In this document: positions 8,461 through 16,753 of the stretch, piece after piece
How the letters are laid out: each line of letters begins with the position of its first letter
How positions within the stretch are numbered: the stretch's first letter is position 1
Assembly (NCBI RefSeq): GCF_001632775.1
Contig: NZ_CP015249.1
Span: 3,886,686 to 3,950,685 of the forward strand
Direction of reading: 5' to 3'
From: Dokdonella koreensis DS-123
GTDB taxonomy: Bacteria; Pseudomonadota; Gammaproteobacteria; Xanthomonadales; Rhodanobacteraceae
DNA length: 64,000 nucleotides
The notes under the pieces: model-generated
Seen by the model: only the letters and a program-made list of their open reading frames with translations
Databases searched by the model: none
Told to the model about the DNA's origin: nothing
Translations under genes and position numbers: made by a program

Positions 8461-8904
8461 ATGAAGACCGCTCTCGCCTCCGCCGCCGTCGCCGTGCTGC
8501 TCGCCGTCGCCGCGCCGGCCTTCGCCCGTGACGATGCCCACATGATGCCGCTCAAGGACGTCATCGAGCTCGGCAAGGCCGAAGGCAAGCTCGATGGCAC
8601 GGTGCAGTTCTACCTGCAGGGCCAGAAGACGCCCAAGGTGGTGCAGAAGCTGAGCTCGGACGTCTCGAACAAGAAGACCAACAGCGCCGGCAAGGGCATC
8701 GACCGCGCCTGCCAGTGGGCGGCGCTCTCGGCGCTGATCGCGTTCCAGGACAAGGCCAGGCAGCTCGGCGCGAACGCCGTGATCGACCTGGTCAGCTACT
8801 ACAAGAAGAACACCAAGGCCAGCCCGACCGACTACGAGTGCCACGACGGCGCCTTCGTGACCGGCGTGACGCTGAAGGGCAACTACGCCAAGGTCGCCGA
8901 GTAG
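8461..8904 (+). CDS. Small periplasmic protein of the family often misnamed excinuclease ATPase subunit
   Basis: This 147-residue protein has a clear Sec signal peptide cleaved after about residue 22 (AAPAFA/RDD) and a mature domain of about 125 residues. The mature part contains GKLDGTVQFYLQGQKTPKVV, ALIAFQDKARQLGANAV and LVSYYKKN, plus two cysteines (ACQW and YECHDG). I recall close relatives annotated as excinuclease ATPase subunit, but there is no Walker motif or UvrA feature, so that name is unsupported. The LGANAVIDLVSYY segment resembles small YbjQ-like or heavy-metal-binding folds only loosely. AGGAG lies at 8447-8451. It ends the pigment operon and is followed by a strong palindrome, so it may help pigment lipid transit; that is inference. 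Confidence 0.8.
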   Translation: MKTALASAAVAVLLAVAAPAFARDDAHMMPLKDVIELGKAEGKLDGTVQFYLQGQKTPKVVQKLSSDVSNKKTNSAGKGIDRACQWAALSALIAFQDKARQLGANAVIDLVSYYKKNTKASPTDYECHDGAFVTGVTLKGNYAKVAE

Positions 8905-8915
8905 GCGATCCGGCC

Positions 8916-8943
8916 CCGCCCGCTGCCGGCCGGCAGCGGGCGG
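8916..8943 (+). terminator. Perfect 28-bp palindrome after the aryl-polyene operon
   Basis: The arms 8916-8929 and 8930-8943 are exact reverse complements (14 bp each, no loop beyond the centre) and begin 12 bases after the stop of the last pigment gene. There is no T tract, so it is a stabilising or Rho-assisted 3' end and not a canonical intrinsic terminator. Confidence 0.55.
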
Positions 8944-9352
8944 CGTACACAGACGGGCCGCCTCGTTTCCCCTCGCGTTTCGCCCGCGGCGCCGGCGTAT
9001 CCTGCGGCATCGCAACATCTCTTTCGGCTTCTCAACGCATCGCCGGCGCGGCCAGGAACGGCCAGCAGCGGTGGCACGCACCGCCGCCCGGCCGCGATGC
9101 CTTCCGCGACCCCGGCCCGATCGCCGGCTCGATCGCCGGCATGCACGCCGGATGATGGCGGTACGGCCCGTTGCCGCGGCCCGGAACGCTCCCAACCGCC
9201 CGCGGAGCCACTGCGCATCACGGGCAAACACAAACGAAAGACGACGCAAAAGTCTTCGGTGCGGATTTGCGGCAGGCTGGACCGGTAGCGCCCCCCGGCC
9301 TGCCCGGCGGTCGCGCTGCTTTCGTTTTCACGCCCCTGCACCGAGGTGTCCG
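8944..9352. other. Intergenic region without a supported gene
   Basis: About 410 bases between the pigment-operon palindrome and the beta-propeller gene. The short open frames here have unbiased composition and no ribosome site. Around 9221-9265 the sequence is less G+C rich and could hold the promoter of the next gene, but I cannot place -35/-10 boxes with confidence. Confidence 0.4.
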
Positions 9353-11557
9353 ATGACCCAACGCAGCCTTTCCCTGACTCTTGGCTTCTGTGCCGCACTG
9401 GCAGCACCGCTGACCATTGCTGCAACGCCACAACCCTTGCCGGCCGGAGCGGCCGGCTTCGACGCCCGCCATGTCGAGCGTGGCGACTACGCCGGCCGCC
9501 GCCCGCTGGCCGCATCGCGGCTCGGCGAGGCGGCACCGGCGGCCGCCGGCCGCGGCACCGGCATGCCGGCGGCCTGGGCGGCACTGGGTCCCTACGGCGG
9601 CGACGTCACCAGCGTGGCCGTCTCGCCGGTCGACGCCGCGCTGGTCCTCGCCGGCACCGCGCCGGCCAATGGGGGTGGCGGCACGCTGTACCGCTCGGTC
9701 GACGGCGCCGCGAATTGGACGGCCGTTCCGGCGATGACCTTCCGCAGCATCTTCGACATCGAGTTCACGCCGAGCGGCACCGCCTATGCGGCCACCGACG
9801 GCGGCGTCTGGAGCAGTTCCGACCAGGGCGTCAACTGGACGCAGCACAACCTCGGTATCGGCACGGCCCAGCTCGTCACCGACCTCACGATCGACCCGAC
9901 CAACCCGTCGGTGATCTGGGCCGGCGTCGACGACGCCTTCGGCAGCCAGCCGATCAACCTGGTGCGCTCGACCGACGGCGGCCTGACCTGGAGCAACGTC
10001 ACGCCGCCCCGCTCGACCGCGATGAGTGCCACGGCCGTCGCCGTCGACCCGACCAATTCGCAGAACGTCGCCGCCACCTTCGCCGGCTGGATCGGCGGCA
10101 CCGAGCTGTGGGTCAGCACCAATGGCGGCACCACCTGGACCAACCGCTCGGCCGGCCTGCCGAGCAACCCGCTGCGGGCCGTCGTGCTCGACGGTTCGCG
10201 CCTCCTGGTCGGCGGCGGCCAGATGTTCGGCTCGCAGTTCGTCGGCCTGTACCTGTCCAACGACCTGGGCCAGAACTGGAGCGCGCTGCACGACGAAAGC
10301 TGGCCGCTGCTGTGCGTGACCGACATCGCGGTGGACCCGAACGACCCGCAGACGATCCTCGCCTCGATCGACGGCGCCGGCATCAACCGCTCGACCGACG
10401 GCGGCAACACCTGGGAAATCGCGGTCGGCGGCAGCTCGATCCTGTCGGCGCAGTCGGTGCGCTACGCCCCCGGCAGCTCGCAGACCGTGCTGGTCGGCGC
10501 AGCCTCGCTCGGCGTGTACCGCTCGACCGACGGCGGCGACGCGTTCGCCGCGTCGACGATCGGCATCGCCGAGCTGGCGCTGTACGCGGTCGACACCAGC
10601 CCGACCGATCCCAACCTCATCGCGGTCGCGTTCCAGGGCAACAACAACGGCGGCGTGCTGAGCTCCAGCAACGGTGGCATCGACTGGACCGCCGAGTCCG
10701 TGCCGCCGACGCGCTACAGCAGCGTCCGCTTCGCGCCGGACGGCACGCTGTACGCCCTGTCGGCCGGCCCCAGCTCGGTGGCGCCCGAAGGGCTCTACCG
10801 GCGCAACGGCGACGGCAGCTGGACCAGCCTCGGCCCGGACCAGGGCACCCTGTTCGAATCGGACCTGATCACGATCCGCTTCGGCACCACCGCCTCGACG
10901 ATCTACCTCGGCGGCGCCGACTTCGGCGTGGCCGGCTCCGAGCGCACGGTCTGGCGCTCCGTCGACGGCGGCACGACCTGGGCCAAGACGCACGAGGGCA
11001 CCGACGGTGACAAGGTCGCCGACATCGAGAGCGTCGCCGGCCGCGGCGGCCAGTACCTGGTCGCGACCTACGACGGCCCGGCCGGCGGTGCGCTGCGCTC
11101 GAGCGACGGCGGCCTGAGCTGGACCGAAACACGCAACGGCCTGCCCGACTTCGCCCGTTTCGGCCGGCTCTGCTCCACCGCCGCCACGCCCGGCACCATG
11201 TACATGTCGATGTGGGACTCGTGGGGCACCGGCGCGATCTACCGCAGCACCAACGACGGCGCCAGCTGGACCCGTGGCTGGACCGGCGGCAACCTGTCGG
11301 ACGTCGCCTGCCATCCGCACGAGCCGGGTGTGCTGTACGCGGCCCAGCAGAGCGCCGACGCGGTGATCCGCTCGACCGACGGCGGCACCAGCTTCACGCC
11401 GTTCGCGACCGGCCTCGGCGCGGCCGGGGCACCGGTGGAGCTGGCCCTGTCCAAGACCGGCGGCCTGCCGCTGCTGTACCTGGCCACCAGCCGCGGCAGC
11501 TTCGTCACCCTGCGCGATCCGTCCAGCGAAACGCTGTTCGCCGACGGCTTCGACTGA
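9353..11557 (+). CDS. Secreted BNR/Asp-box (sortilin-like) beta-propeller protein
   Basis: This 734-residue protein has a signal peptide (about residues 1-23, ending LTIA) and then roughly a dozen Asp-box repeats of the form S-x-D-x-G-x-x-W, such as RSTDGGLTWSN, RSTDGGNTWEI, RSVDGGTTWAKT and RSSDGGLSWTET. These are spaced as in sialidase/sortilin-type propellers, so the mature protein is probably one large or two smaller beta-propellers. Nothing shows sialidase or glucanase catalysis, so the substrate is unknown. The last seven residues are LFADGFD, a motif shared with the two secreted proteins at 15233-16687 and 16754-20242. The ATG at 9353 is preferred because it directly precedes the signal peptide; the frame is open further upstream but reads as noise. 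Confidence 0.82.
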   Translation: MTQRSLSLTLGFCAALAAPLTIAATPQPLPAGAAGFDARHVERGDYAGRRPLAASRLGEAAPAAAGRGTGMPAAWAALGPYGGDVTSVAVSPVDAALVLAGTAPANGGGGTLYRSVDGAANWTAVPAMTFRSIFDIEFTPSGTAYAATDGGVWSSSDQGVNWTQHNLGIGTAQLVTDLTIDPTNPSVIWAGVDDAFGSQPINLVRSTDGGLTWSNVTPPRSTAMSATAVAVDPTNSQNVAATFAGWIGGTELWVSTNGGTTWTNRSAGLPSNPLRAVVLDGSRLLVGGGQMFGSQFVGLYLSNDLGQNWSALHDESWPLLCVTDIAVDPNDPQTILASIDGAGINRSTDGGNTWEIAVGGSSILSAQSVRYAPGSSQTVLVGAASLGVYRSTDGGDAFAASTIGIAELALYAVDTSPTDPNLIAVAFQGNNNGGVLSSSNGGIDWTAESVPPTRYSSVRFAPDGTLYALSAGPSSVAPEGLYRRNGDGSWTSLGPDQGTLFESDLITIRFGTTASTIYLGGADFGVAGSERTVWRSVDGGTTWAKTHEGTDGDKVADIESVAGRGGQYLVATYDGPAGGALRSSDGGLSWTETRNGLPDFARFGRLCSTAATPGTMYMSMWDSWGTGAIYRSTNDGASWTRGWTGGNLSDVACHPHEPGVLYAAQQSADAVIRSTDGGTSFTPFATGLGAAGAPVELALSKTGGLPLLYLATSRGSFVTLRDPSSETLFADGFD

Positions 11558-11603
11558 ACGATGACATCCTCCGCCCTGGCGACACCGGGCGGATTCGCAG
11601 CCG

Positions 11604-11626
11604 GAGCGCCGCCCACAGCGGCGCTC
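11604..11626 (+). terminator. Hairpin after the beta-propeller gene
   Basis: A 9-bp perfect stem (11604-11612 with 11618-11626) encloses a CCACA loop and starts 46 bases after the stop. No T tract follows. Its position supports the GTG at 11663 as start of the next gene and not the ATG at 11561, because that longer frame would run through the hairpin. Confidence 0.5.
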
Positions 11627-11662
11627 TGGTCACGCGCGCACGCGGCGATTACCCTCGCCCCG

Positions 11663-14089
11663 GTGACACGACGGCTGCGCTTCGGCTCCCATCTGATCGA
11701 CCTGGCGACACGCGAGTTGTCCGAGGACGGCCGCCTGCGCCCGTTGTCGCCGCGCGTCTTCGACTGCCTGGCCTACCTGATCGAGCACCGCGACCGTGCC
11801 GTCGGCCGTGACGAGCTGATGGCGGCGGTCTGGGGCAAGGCCGACGTGGCCGATACCCAGCTGGCGCAGGTCATGCTGAAGGCACGCCGCGCGATCGGCG
11901 ATTCCGGCGAAGCGCAACAGATGATCCGCACGGTCGCCGGCTTCGGCTACCGCTGGGTGGCCGAGGTCGTCGCCGAAAGCGACGACCCCGAACCTCCGCC
12001 GGCCGCCGACGCCGGCATCACGCCGGACGAAGCGCCGGCCGCCGGCCCGGCGGCGATCCCGGCACCAGCGACCGAGCCGGCCCCCCGGCCGACTTCGCCC
12101 GACCGCCGGTGGTGGGGTGCGGGCGCGGTACTCGCGCTGGTCCTCGCCGGCCTGGCGGCGCTCGCCTGGCAGCGCCAGCGCCTGGCGAGCGCACCGGCGG
12201 TACCGCCCCCGGCCGCAACCACCGCACCGGCCGGGTCCGTCCCGCCGCAGGCCGACAACCTGGTCGCGGTGCTGCCGGCCACGGTGGACGCCCCGGCCGA
12301 ATGGTCCTGGCTGCGGCTGGGCGTCATGGAATTCGTGGCCGGCCGCCTGCGCCATGCCGGCCAGCGCGTCGCGCCGAGCGAGAACGTCGTCTCGCTGCTG
12401 CGGTCGGGCACCGACGCGGCGGCATTGGCCGAACGCGTGCAGCGCACGCTCGAACCGCGCTGGCAGGTGGTCCCGCAGATCCGCCAGGCCGATGCCGGCT
12501 GGACCGTGAACCTGGAGCTGCGCGAGCGCGGCGGTGCCCCGCGGGCATTCCCGGGACGGGCCGACGACGCGATGACCGCGGCGCGGATCGCCACCGACCA
12601 GCTCCTCGGCGCGGTCGGCGGCACCGCCACCGAGGCGGCGACACCGGCCGCCAGCCCGGACGCGGAGGAGCGCCTGTCGCGCATCGACGCCGCCCTGCTG
12701 ATCGACGACCTGGAGACGGCGCGGCGCCTGGTGCTGGCCGCCCCCGCCGCGGTGCGCGCCACGCCGGAACTGCGGCTGCGCGAGGCGGAGATCGACTTCG
12801 TCGCCGGCCGCAACGAGGAGGCCGGCCGCGTGCTGGCGCGCCTGCTCGACGACCTTCCCGCCGAAACCTATCCGCTGCTGCGGGCACGCGTCGTCAGCGG
12901 GCTGGGCGCCGTGCACGTGCGCCTGGGCGAGATCGCCCAGGCCGAGCGCGAGACCACCGACGCACTGGCCCTGCTCGAGAGCCACGGCGACCCGGCCCTG
13001 ATCGGCAAGACCCATATGCGGCGCGGCGTCGCCCGCAGCCTGCTCGGCCGTCACGACGATGCCCTGGCCGACTTCGCGCAGGCGCGCATCGCGATGCAGC
13101 TGGCCGGCGACTCGCTCGGCCTGGCGCAGATCGAACTCAACGAAGGCGCGCTCAACGGCATGCGCAACCATCCGGCCGCCGCGCTCGCCAGCTTCGAGCG
13201 TGCCGCCGTGCAGTTCGAGCGCTTCGGCATTTCCGGCGAGCTGGCGGCCGCCCTGGCCAACCAGGTCGTCGCGCATCGCGCGCTGCTGCAGCCCGCCGCC
13301 GGCCTCGCCACCAGCGAGCGCGGCCTGGCCCTGCTCGCCGGACCGCTGAACGTCGAGACCGCCCAGCTCATCAAGCTGCGGCGCGCCCAGGCCCTGGTGG
13401 ACTCGGGCCGGTGGCGCGAGGCCGATGGCCTGCTCGAGGAACTCAGTCGCGCGATCGACACCGCGCGCGAGCCCGGGTCGGCGCTGCTGGTCGCGATCGA
13501 GCGCGCACGCGTCGCGCTGGCACGCGGCCAGGTCGAGGACGCGCTGGCGCTGGCCGCACCGGCCAGCGCGGCGACGACCGGCCCGGACCTGGACAGCGCG
13601 CGCGCCGACGCCTGGCTGATCTCGCTGCGCGCCTTGCGCCGGCTGGACCGGGTCGCCGAAGCGACGCAGGCCGCGCAGGCGTTCTCGACCTGGGCCGAGA
13701 GCACCGGCAACAGCTCGGTGCGCATCCAGGCGCAGCTGGCGCTGGCCGAGCAGGCCGTCGCCGAAGGCCGCCCATCGGCGGCCGATCCGCTGTACGCGCA
13801 GGCGCTCAGCGACGCCAACCGGCAGAACGTGCCGCTCGACCTGGCCGAGGTCGCGATCTCCTGGGCCGATACGCTGATCGCCCGTGGCGAGCTGCGCCGT
13901 GCCGTGCCGATCGTCGGCCAGCTGGACCGCTACGCGGCCGGCGACTTCGCCGCCGCCGCGCTGCAGGCCCGCCTGTATCGCGCGCTGGGCCAGGCGCAGG
14001 CCTGGCGCTCGGCGCTCGACCGCGCCCAGGCGCTGGCCGGCGAGCGTTCGCTGCCCCCCGATGCCGATCCGGAACCTGGCAAGCACTGA
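11663..14089 (+). CDS. CadC-like transmembrane winged-helix regulator with TPR-like sensor domain
   Basis: This 808-residue protein begins with a winged helix-turn-helix domain of the OmpR/CadC type (about residues 3-103; RLRPLSPRVFDCLAYLIEH, then VMLKARRAIGD and GFGYRWVAEV). A Pro/Ala/Glu-rich linker and one membrane helix (about 150-170, WGAGAVLALVLAGLAALAW) follow. The rest, about 600 residues of Ala/Leu/Arg-rich helical repeats of TPR style, would lie in the periplasm. It lacks a receiver domain, so it probably senses a periplasmic signal and binds DNA directly. The GTG start is chosen because the DNA-binding domain begins just after it and a terminator-like hairpin lies between this codon and the ATG at 11561; neither start has a clear ribosome site, so the mRNA may be leaderless. 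Its targets are unknown; the adjacent propeller gene is a candidate. Confidence 0.78.
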   Translation: MTRRLRFGSHLIDLATRELSEDGRLRPLSPRVFDCLAYLIEHRDRAVGRDELMAAVWGKADVADTQLAQVMLKARRAIGDSGEAQQMIRTVAGFGYRWVAEVVAESDDPEPPPAADAGITPDEAPAAGPAAIPAPATEPAPRPTSPDRRWWGAGAVLALVLAGLAALAWQRQRLASAPAVPPPAATTAPAGSVPPQADNLVAVLPATVDAPAEWSWLRLGVMEFVAGRLRHAGQRVAPSENVVSLLRSGTDAAALAERVQRTLEPRWQVVPQIRQADAGWTVNLELRERGGAPRAFPGRADDAMTAARIATDQLLGAVGGTATEAATPAASPDAEERLSRIDAALLIDDLETARRLVLAAPAAVRATPELRLREAEIDFVAGRNEEAGRVLARLLDDLPAETYPLLRARVVSGLGAVHVRLGEIAQAERETTDALALLESHGDPALIGKTHMRRGVARSLLGRHDDALADFAQARIAMQLAGDSLGLAQIELNEGALNGMRNHPAAALASFERAAVQFERFGISGELAAALANQVVAHRALLQPAAGLATSERGLALLAGPLNVETAQLIKLRRAQALVDSGRWREADGLLEELSRAIDTAREPGSALLVAIERARVALARGQVEDALALAAPASAATTGPDLDSARADAWLISLRALRRLDRVAEATQAAQAFSTWAESTGNSSVRIQAQLALAEQAVAEGRPSAADPLYAQALSDANRQNVPLDLAEVAISWADTLIARGELRRAVPIVGQLDRYAAGDFAAAALQARLYRALGQAQAWRSALDRAQALAGERSLPPDADPEPGKH

Positions 14090-14122
14090 GCCGGCGGCAG
14101 CAGCCGGCCCGGCGAAGCGATC

Positions 14123-14601
14123 TCACGACCGCGGGTCGGCGGCCCGGCCGAGCACCCGATGCGGCCAGCCGGTGTATTCGATCAGGTAAAAGGTGGTGTC
14201 ATCCCAGCGCTTCGCACCGACCGCCTGCTCCGCCGCGTCGACGTGGCGGGCCAGCCAGTCGGGTAGGTCCGCGCAACCGGAAAAGCCGGCGGCCACGTAC
14301 GGAAACGGCGCGGCGGCGGCGCGCGACGTGTGCACGTACACCGCATCGCTCGCGGAATCGTCGGCCGCCACCGACACGAACAGCTGCAGATCATGGCGGC
14401 GCACCCACAGCCGGTCCGCCAACTGCGCGAATACGCCGAAGAGCCGGCGGAGCACCACTGCCTGGCGTCCGTCCCCGTGTTGCCGTAGCCGTGAGGGTCC
14501 GGGTGTGCATGCCACGGATCGAACGTGCCGGACGCGTCGAAACGCGACACGACCCGCTCGGCCTCCCTGGCCAGCCAGCGCTCGAGGCGCGGCAGCTCCA
14601 C
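14123..14601 (-). pseudogene. Frameshifted hypothetical ORF
   Basis: Two overlapping minus-strand frames together look like one protein of about 160 residues. The first runs from GTG at 14601 and reads plausibly to about 14470 (LPRLERWLAREAERVV, then FDPWHAHPDPHGYGN). After that the coding signal moves to another frame, which ends at 14123 (LQLFVSVAADDSASDAVYV, FPYVAAGFSG, DDTTFYLIEYTGWPHRVLG). The switch falls near 14455-14475 and would need a one-base insertion or deletion. I do not recognise the family. It may be a true pseudogene, a sequencing error in a live gene, or two unrelated open frames. It follows the GFA gene on the same strand. Confidence 0.5.
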
Positions 14602-14639
14602 GGAACCGGCCGGCCGGTTCCGGGCCCGCCCGGCGGGCC
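14601..14639 (-). repeat. Two adjacent perfect palindromes downstream of the GFA gene
   Basis: Bases 14601-14622 form a perfect 22-bp palindrome. It is followed directly by an inverted repeat with 8-bp arms (14623-14630 and 14632-14639) and a one-base centre. They lie between the GFA stop (14643) and the frameshifted ORF. A transcription end for the GFA gene is the simplest reading, although no T tract is present. Confidence 0.5.
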
Positions 14640-14642
14640 TCC

Positions 14643-14993
14643 TCAGTAGCTGCGGCCGTCGAACGGAATGCGCTTCAACGTGTCCAGCTCGACGCCTTCC
14701 AGGCAGCGCACGTTGATGGCGGCGGTGGCGCGACCGTCGGGGCCGGTGCCGAAGCCCAGCGGCGCGCAGCCGCAGTGCGTGCAGAAGCGGTGCTGGATGT
14801 GATGCTTGTTGAACGTGTAGGTCGCCAGGTCCGCTTCGCCGGAGCGGAACGTCACCTGCTCGCGCGGCTGGAACCACAGCAGGTAGCCCTTGCGGCTGCA
14901 ATGTGAGCAGTTGCACTCCACGACGTCGCCGATCGGGCCTTCGACGGCGACGTCGAACGCGACCCGTCCGCAATGACAGCTTCCCGAATACAT
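14643..14993 (-). CDS. GFA/CENP-V-family zinc protein
   Basis: This 116-residue protein has the cysteine pattern of the glutathione-dependent formaldehyde-activating (GFA) family: SCHCGRV near the N-terminus, ECNCSHCSRKG in the middle and CTHCGCAPLG later, which bind two zinc ions. The family fold is a beta-tent, and most members have no proven reaction. The name refers to one glutathione-binding homologue, so formaldehyde detoxification should not be assumed. The protein is complete and of normal size. A good promoter (TTGTCC, 18 bases, TATAGT) lies at 15025-15054 on the same strand. The gene is probably transcribed alone, or together with the frameshifted ORF downstream. Confidence 0.88.
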   Translation of the reverse strand: MYSGSCHCGRVAFDVAVEGPIGDVVECNCSHCSRKGYLLWFQPREQVTFRSGEADLATYTFNKHHIQHRFCTHCGCAPLGFGTGPDGRATAAINVRCLEGVELDTLKRIPFDGRSY

Positions 14994-15024
14994 GTCCGGC
15001 GCTCCGCAGCGTGATGGAGCGGCG

Positions 15025-15054
15025 ACTATAGGCGCCCCGTTCGGATCCGGACAA
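15025..15054 (-). promoter_or_regulatory. Sigma-70-like promoter of the GFA gene
   Basis: On the minus strand TTGTCC (complement of 15049-15054) and TATAGT (complement of 15025-15030) are separated by 18 bases and lie about 30 bases upstream of the start at 14993. Confidence 0.6.
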
Positions 15055-15232
15055 GCGGCTCGCGCCGACGCCGGCCACCGCCCCCGCCGCGGCCGGCTTG
15101 CGTGATCGGCCGCCGTTTTGCCTATTGAAGTCTATCTATCGATCCGCAGGGACGTCCCGCTCGCCGGGACCGTCGATGAACCGATACGCGCCGAGCGGAA
15201 CGCGCCGTATCCCGTACGTTCCGGGGAAGAGT

Positions 15233-16687
15233 ATGAACACAGCAACGATCGCACCGGCGCTCCTGGCGCTGCTGGCTGGGGTATGCGGCGGCCTGGCCGC
15301 TCCCGCGGCGGCGGCACCGCCGCGCTGGGACCGGCCGCCGACGGTGGCCGAAGCGCCGGCCGGCGACGCACCGGGCGAATGCAGCGAGGGTTTCGAGGAC
15401 GTCGAGTCGCTGTTCGCCGAAGGCGGCTGGCTGCGCCGCAACACCAGCACGCTCGAGCAGGAATGGGACCAGGCCCTGATGCCGGGCAAGGGCTCCCGCT
15501 GGGAACAGAAGATCGAGTACCTCGATTCCAACGTCGAGGGCCTGTTCTTCAACGCGCATGCCGGCACGCCGCACTCGGTGATCTTCACGAGCCTGTACGC
15601 GCACTCGGTGCTGATGATACCGGGCACCGGCACCGGTACCGGCGTGCTCAGCAACTGGCTGGTCACGCCCGAGATCACGTTCCGCCCCGGCATGCGCCTG
15701 AGCTTCTGGACGCGCAAGGGGTTCTACGAGTACGCGCCGATCTGGGCCGACGCACCGGATCGCATGGTGGTGCGCCTGTGCACGACCGGCGACTGCAGCG
15801 ACGTGGGCACCGGCCCTCACGACACCGGCGCCTTCACGACGACGCTGCTGACGATCAATCCGCAGCTGGGCATGAACGACGACCCGGCCGGGCTGCTGGG
15901 CTATCCCTACAACGGCTGGCGCCAGTTCACGCTGACCGACCTGCCCGCATCGGGCACCGGACGCATCGCGTTCCAGTACTACGTCACCGGTGCGATGGAC
16001 GTGGAAGGCGCATTCTCCGGCGTCGGCAACGGCAACATGATCGCGCTCGACAGCGTCGAACTGCACGGCGCCGGGGCATGTCCGCTGCGGGCGACGCCGC
16101 TGTTCGCCGACGGCTTCGAGCCTGGCGCGCCGCGCTCGATCACCCAGAACACGGGCACCTTCGCGCCGGTGGACGGCCTGGTCGCCACCTGCGTCGCCCC
16201 GACGTCCTGGCTGCGCCGCTTCGACCTCGACGGCGAGTTCGGCCTGGACGGGCGCGTGTCGGTCGACTCGGTCGATTTCGCCGTCGAGCGCAGCTACAGC
16301 ACCGTTCCGGTCGAGGTGCGCCTCTATGCGATTCCCAACGAGGCGGACTTCGTCTATGCCAACCTGGAGCAGATCGGCGCGCGCACGATCACCGTCGACC
16401 AGAACGACCGCCTGTCGATCCGCACCGTCGCCGTGACCGGCACGGTGCCCGATGCGGCCACCCACGACCTGGTCGTGGAGATCCGCAAGAACGAGTTCCA
16501 CCGCGAGTTCTACGTCGGCTTCAACGCGCAGACGCAGACCGCCCCGTCGTACATGGCCTTCCGTGGCGACAACTGCGGCGACCATCCCGAGCCGACCGAC
16601 ATGGAGAACATCGGCGGGGCTCCGGACGCGAGCCTGCTGCTGCGCGTCAACCTCGCCGATCCGGCCGCCGAAACCGGATCGCGCTGA
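15233..16687 (+). CDS. Secreted choice-of-anchor-J domain protein
   Basis: This 484-residue protein has a signal peptide (about residues 1-26) and a cleaved-adhesin/choice-of-anchor-J type domain (about 45-285). Marks of that domain are the CSEGFEDVESLFAEGGW opening, LSNWLVTPEITFRPGMRLSFWTR and the late YYVTGAMDVEG with DSVEL. The motif LFADGFE (residues 290-296) follows and separates it from a second beta-rich domain (about 300-484) that resembles no family I can name. It is probably exported and bound to, or released from, the cell surface. The ATG at 15233 is chosen because GGGGAAGAG lies just before it and the signal peptide begins there. It ends 66 bases before the protease gene on the same strand, so the two may be co-transcribed. 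Confidence 0.8.
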   Translation: MNTATIAPALLALLAGVCGGLAAPAAAAPPRWDRPPTVAEAPAGDAPGECSEGFEDVESLFAEGGWLRRNTSTLEQEWDQALMPGKGSRWEQKIEYLDSNVEGLFFNAHAGTPHSVIFTSLYAHSVLMIPGTGTGTGVLSNWLVTPEITFRPGMRLSFWTRKGFYEYAPIWADAPDRMVVRLCTTGDCSDVGTGPHDTGAFTTTLLTINPQLGMNDDPAGLLGYPYNGWRQFTLTDLPASGTGRIAFQYYVTGAMDVEGAFSGVGNGNMIALDSVELHGAGACPLRATPLFADGFEPGAPRSITQNTGTFAPVDGLVATCVAPTSWLRRFDLDGEFGLDGRVSVDSVDFAVERSYSTVPVEVRLYAIPNEADFVYANLEQIGARTITVDQNDRLSIRTVAVTGTVPDAATHDLVVEIRKNEFHREFYVGFNAQTQTAPSYMAFRGDNCGDHPEPTDMENIGGAPDASLLLRVNLADPAAETGSR

Positions 16688-16753
16688 CGTCCGGCAGAAC
16701 GCCGTGCCGCCCCTTCATCCATCGATCGATCCCTCGATCAGGAGTCCCGTCCG

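Noticed and set aside
8461-8904. Annotation as excinuclease ATPase subunit (UvrA-like)
   Set aside because: The protein is exported and small and has no Walker A, Walker B or zinc-finger motif.
9218-11320. Minus-strand open frame of 700 codons opposite the beta-propeller gene
   Set aside because: It is antisense to obvious Asp-box repeats and has no start signal or recognisable domain.
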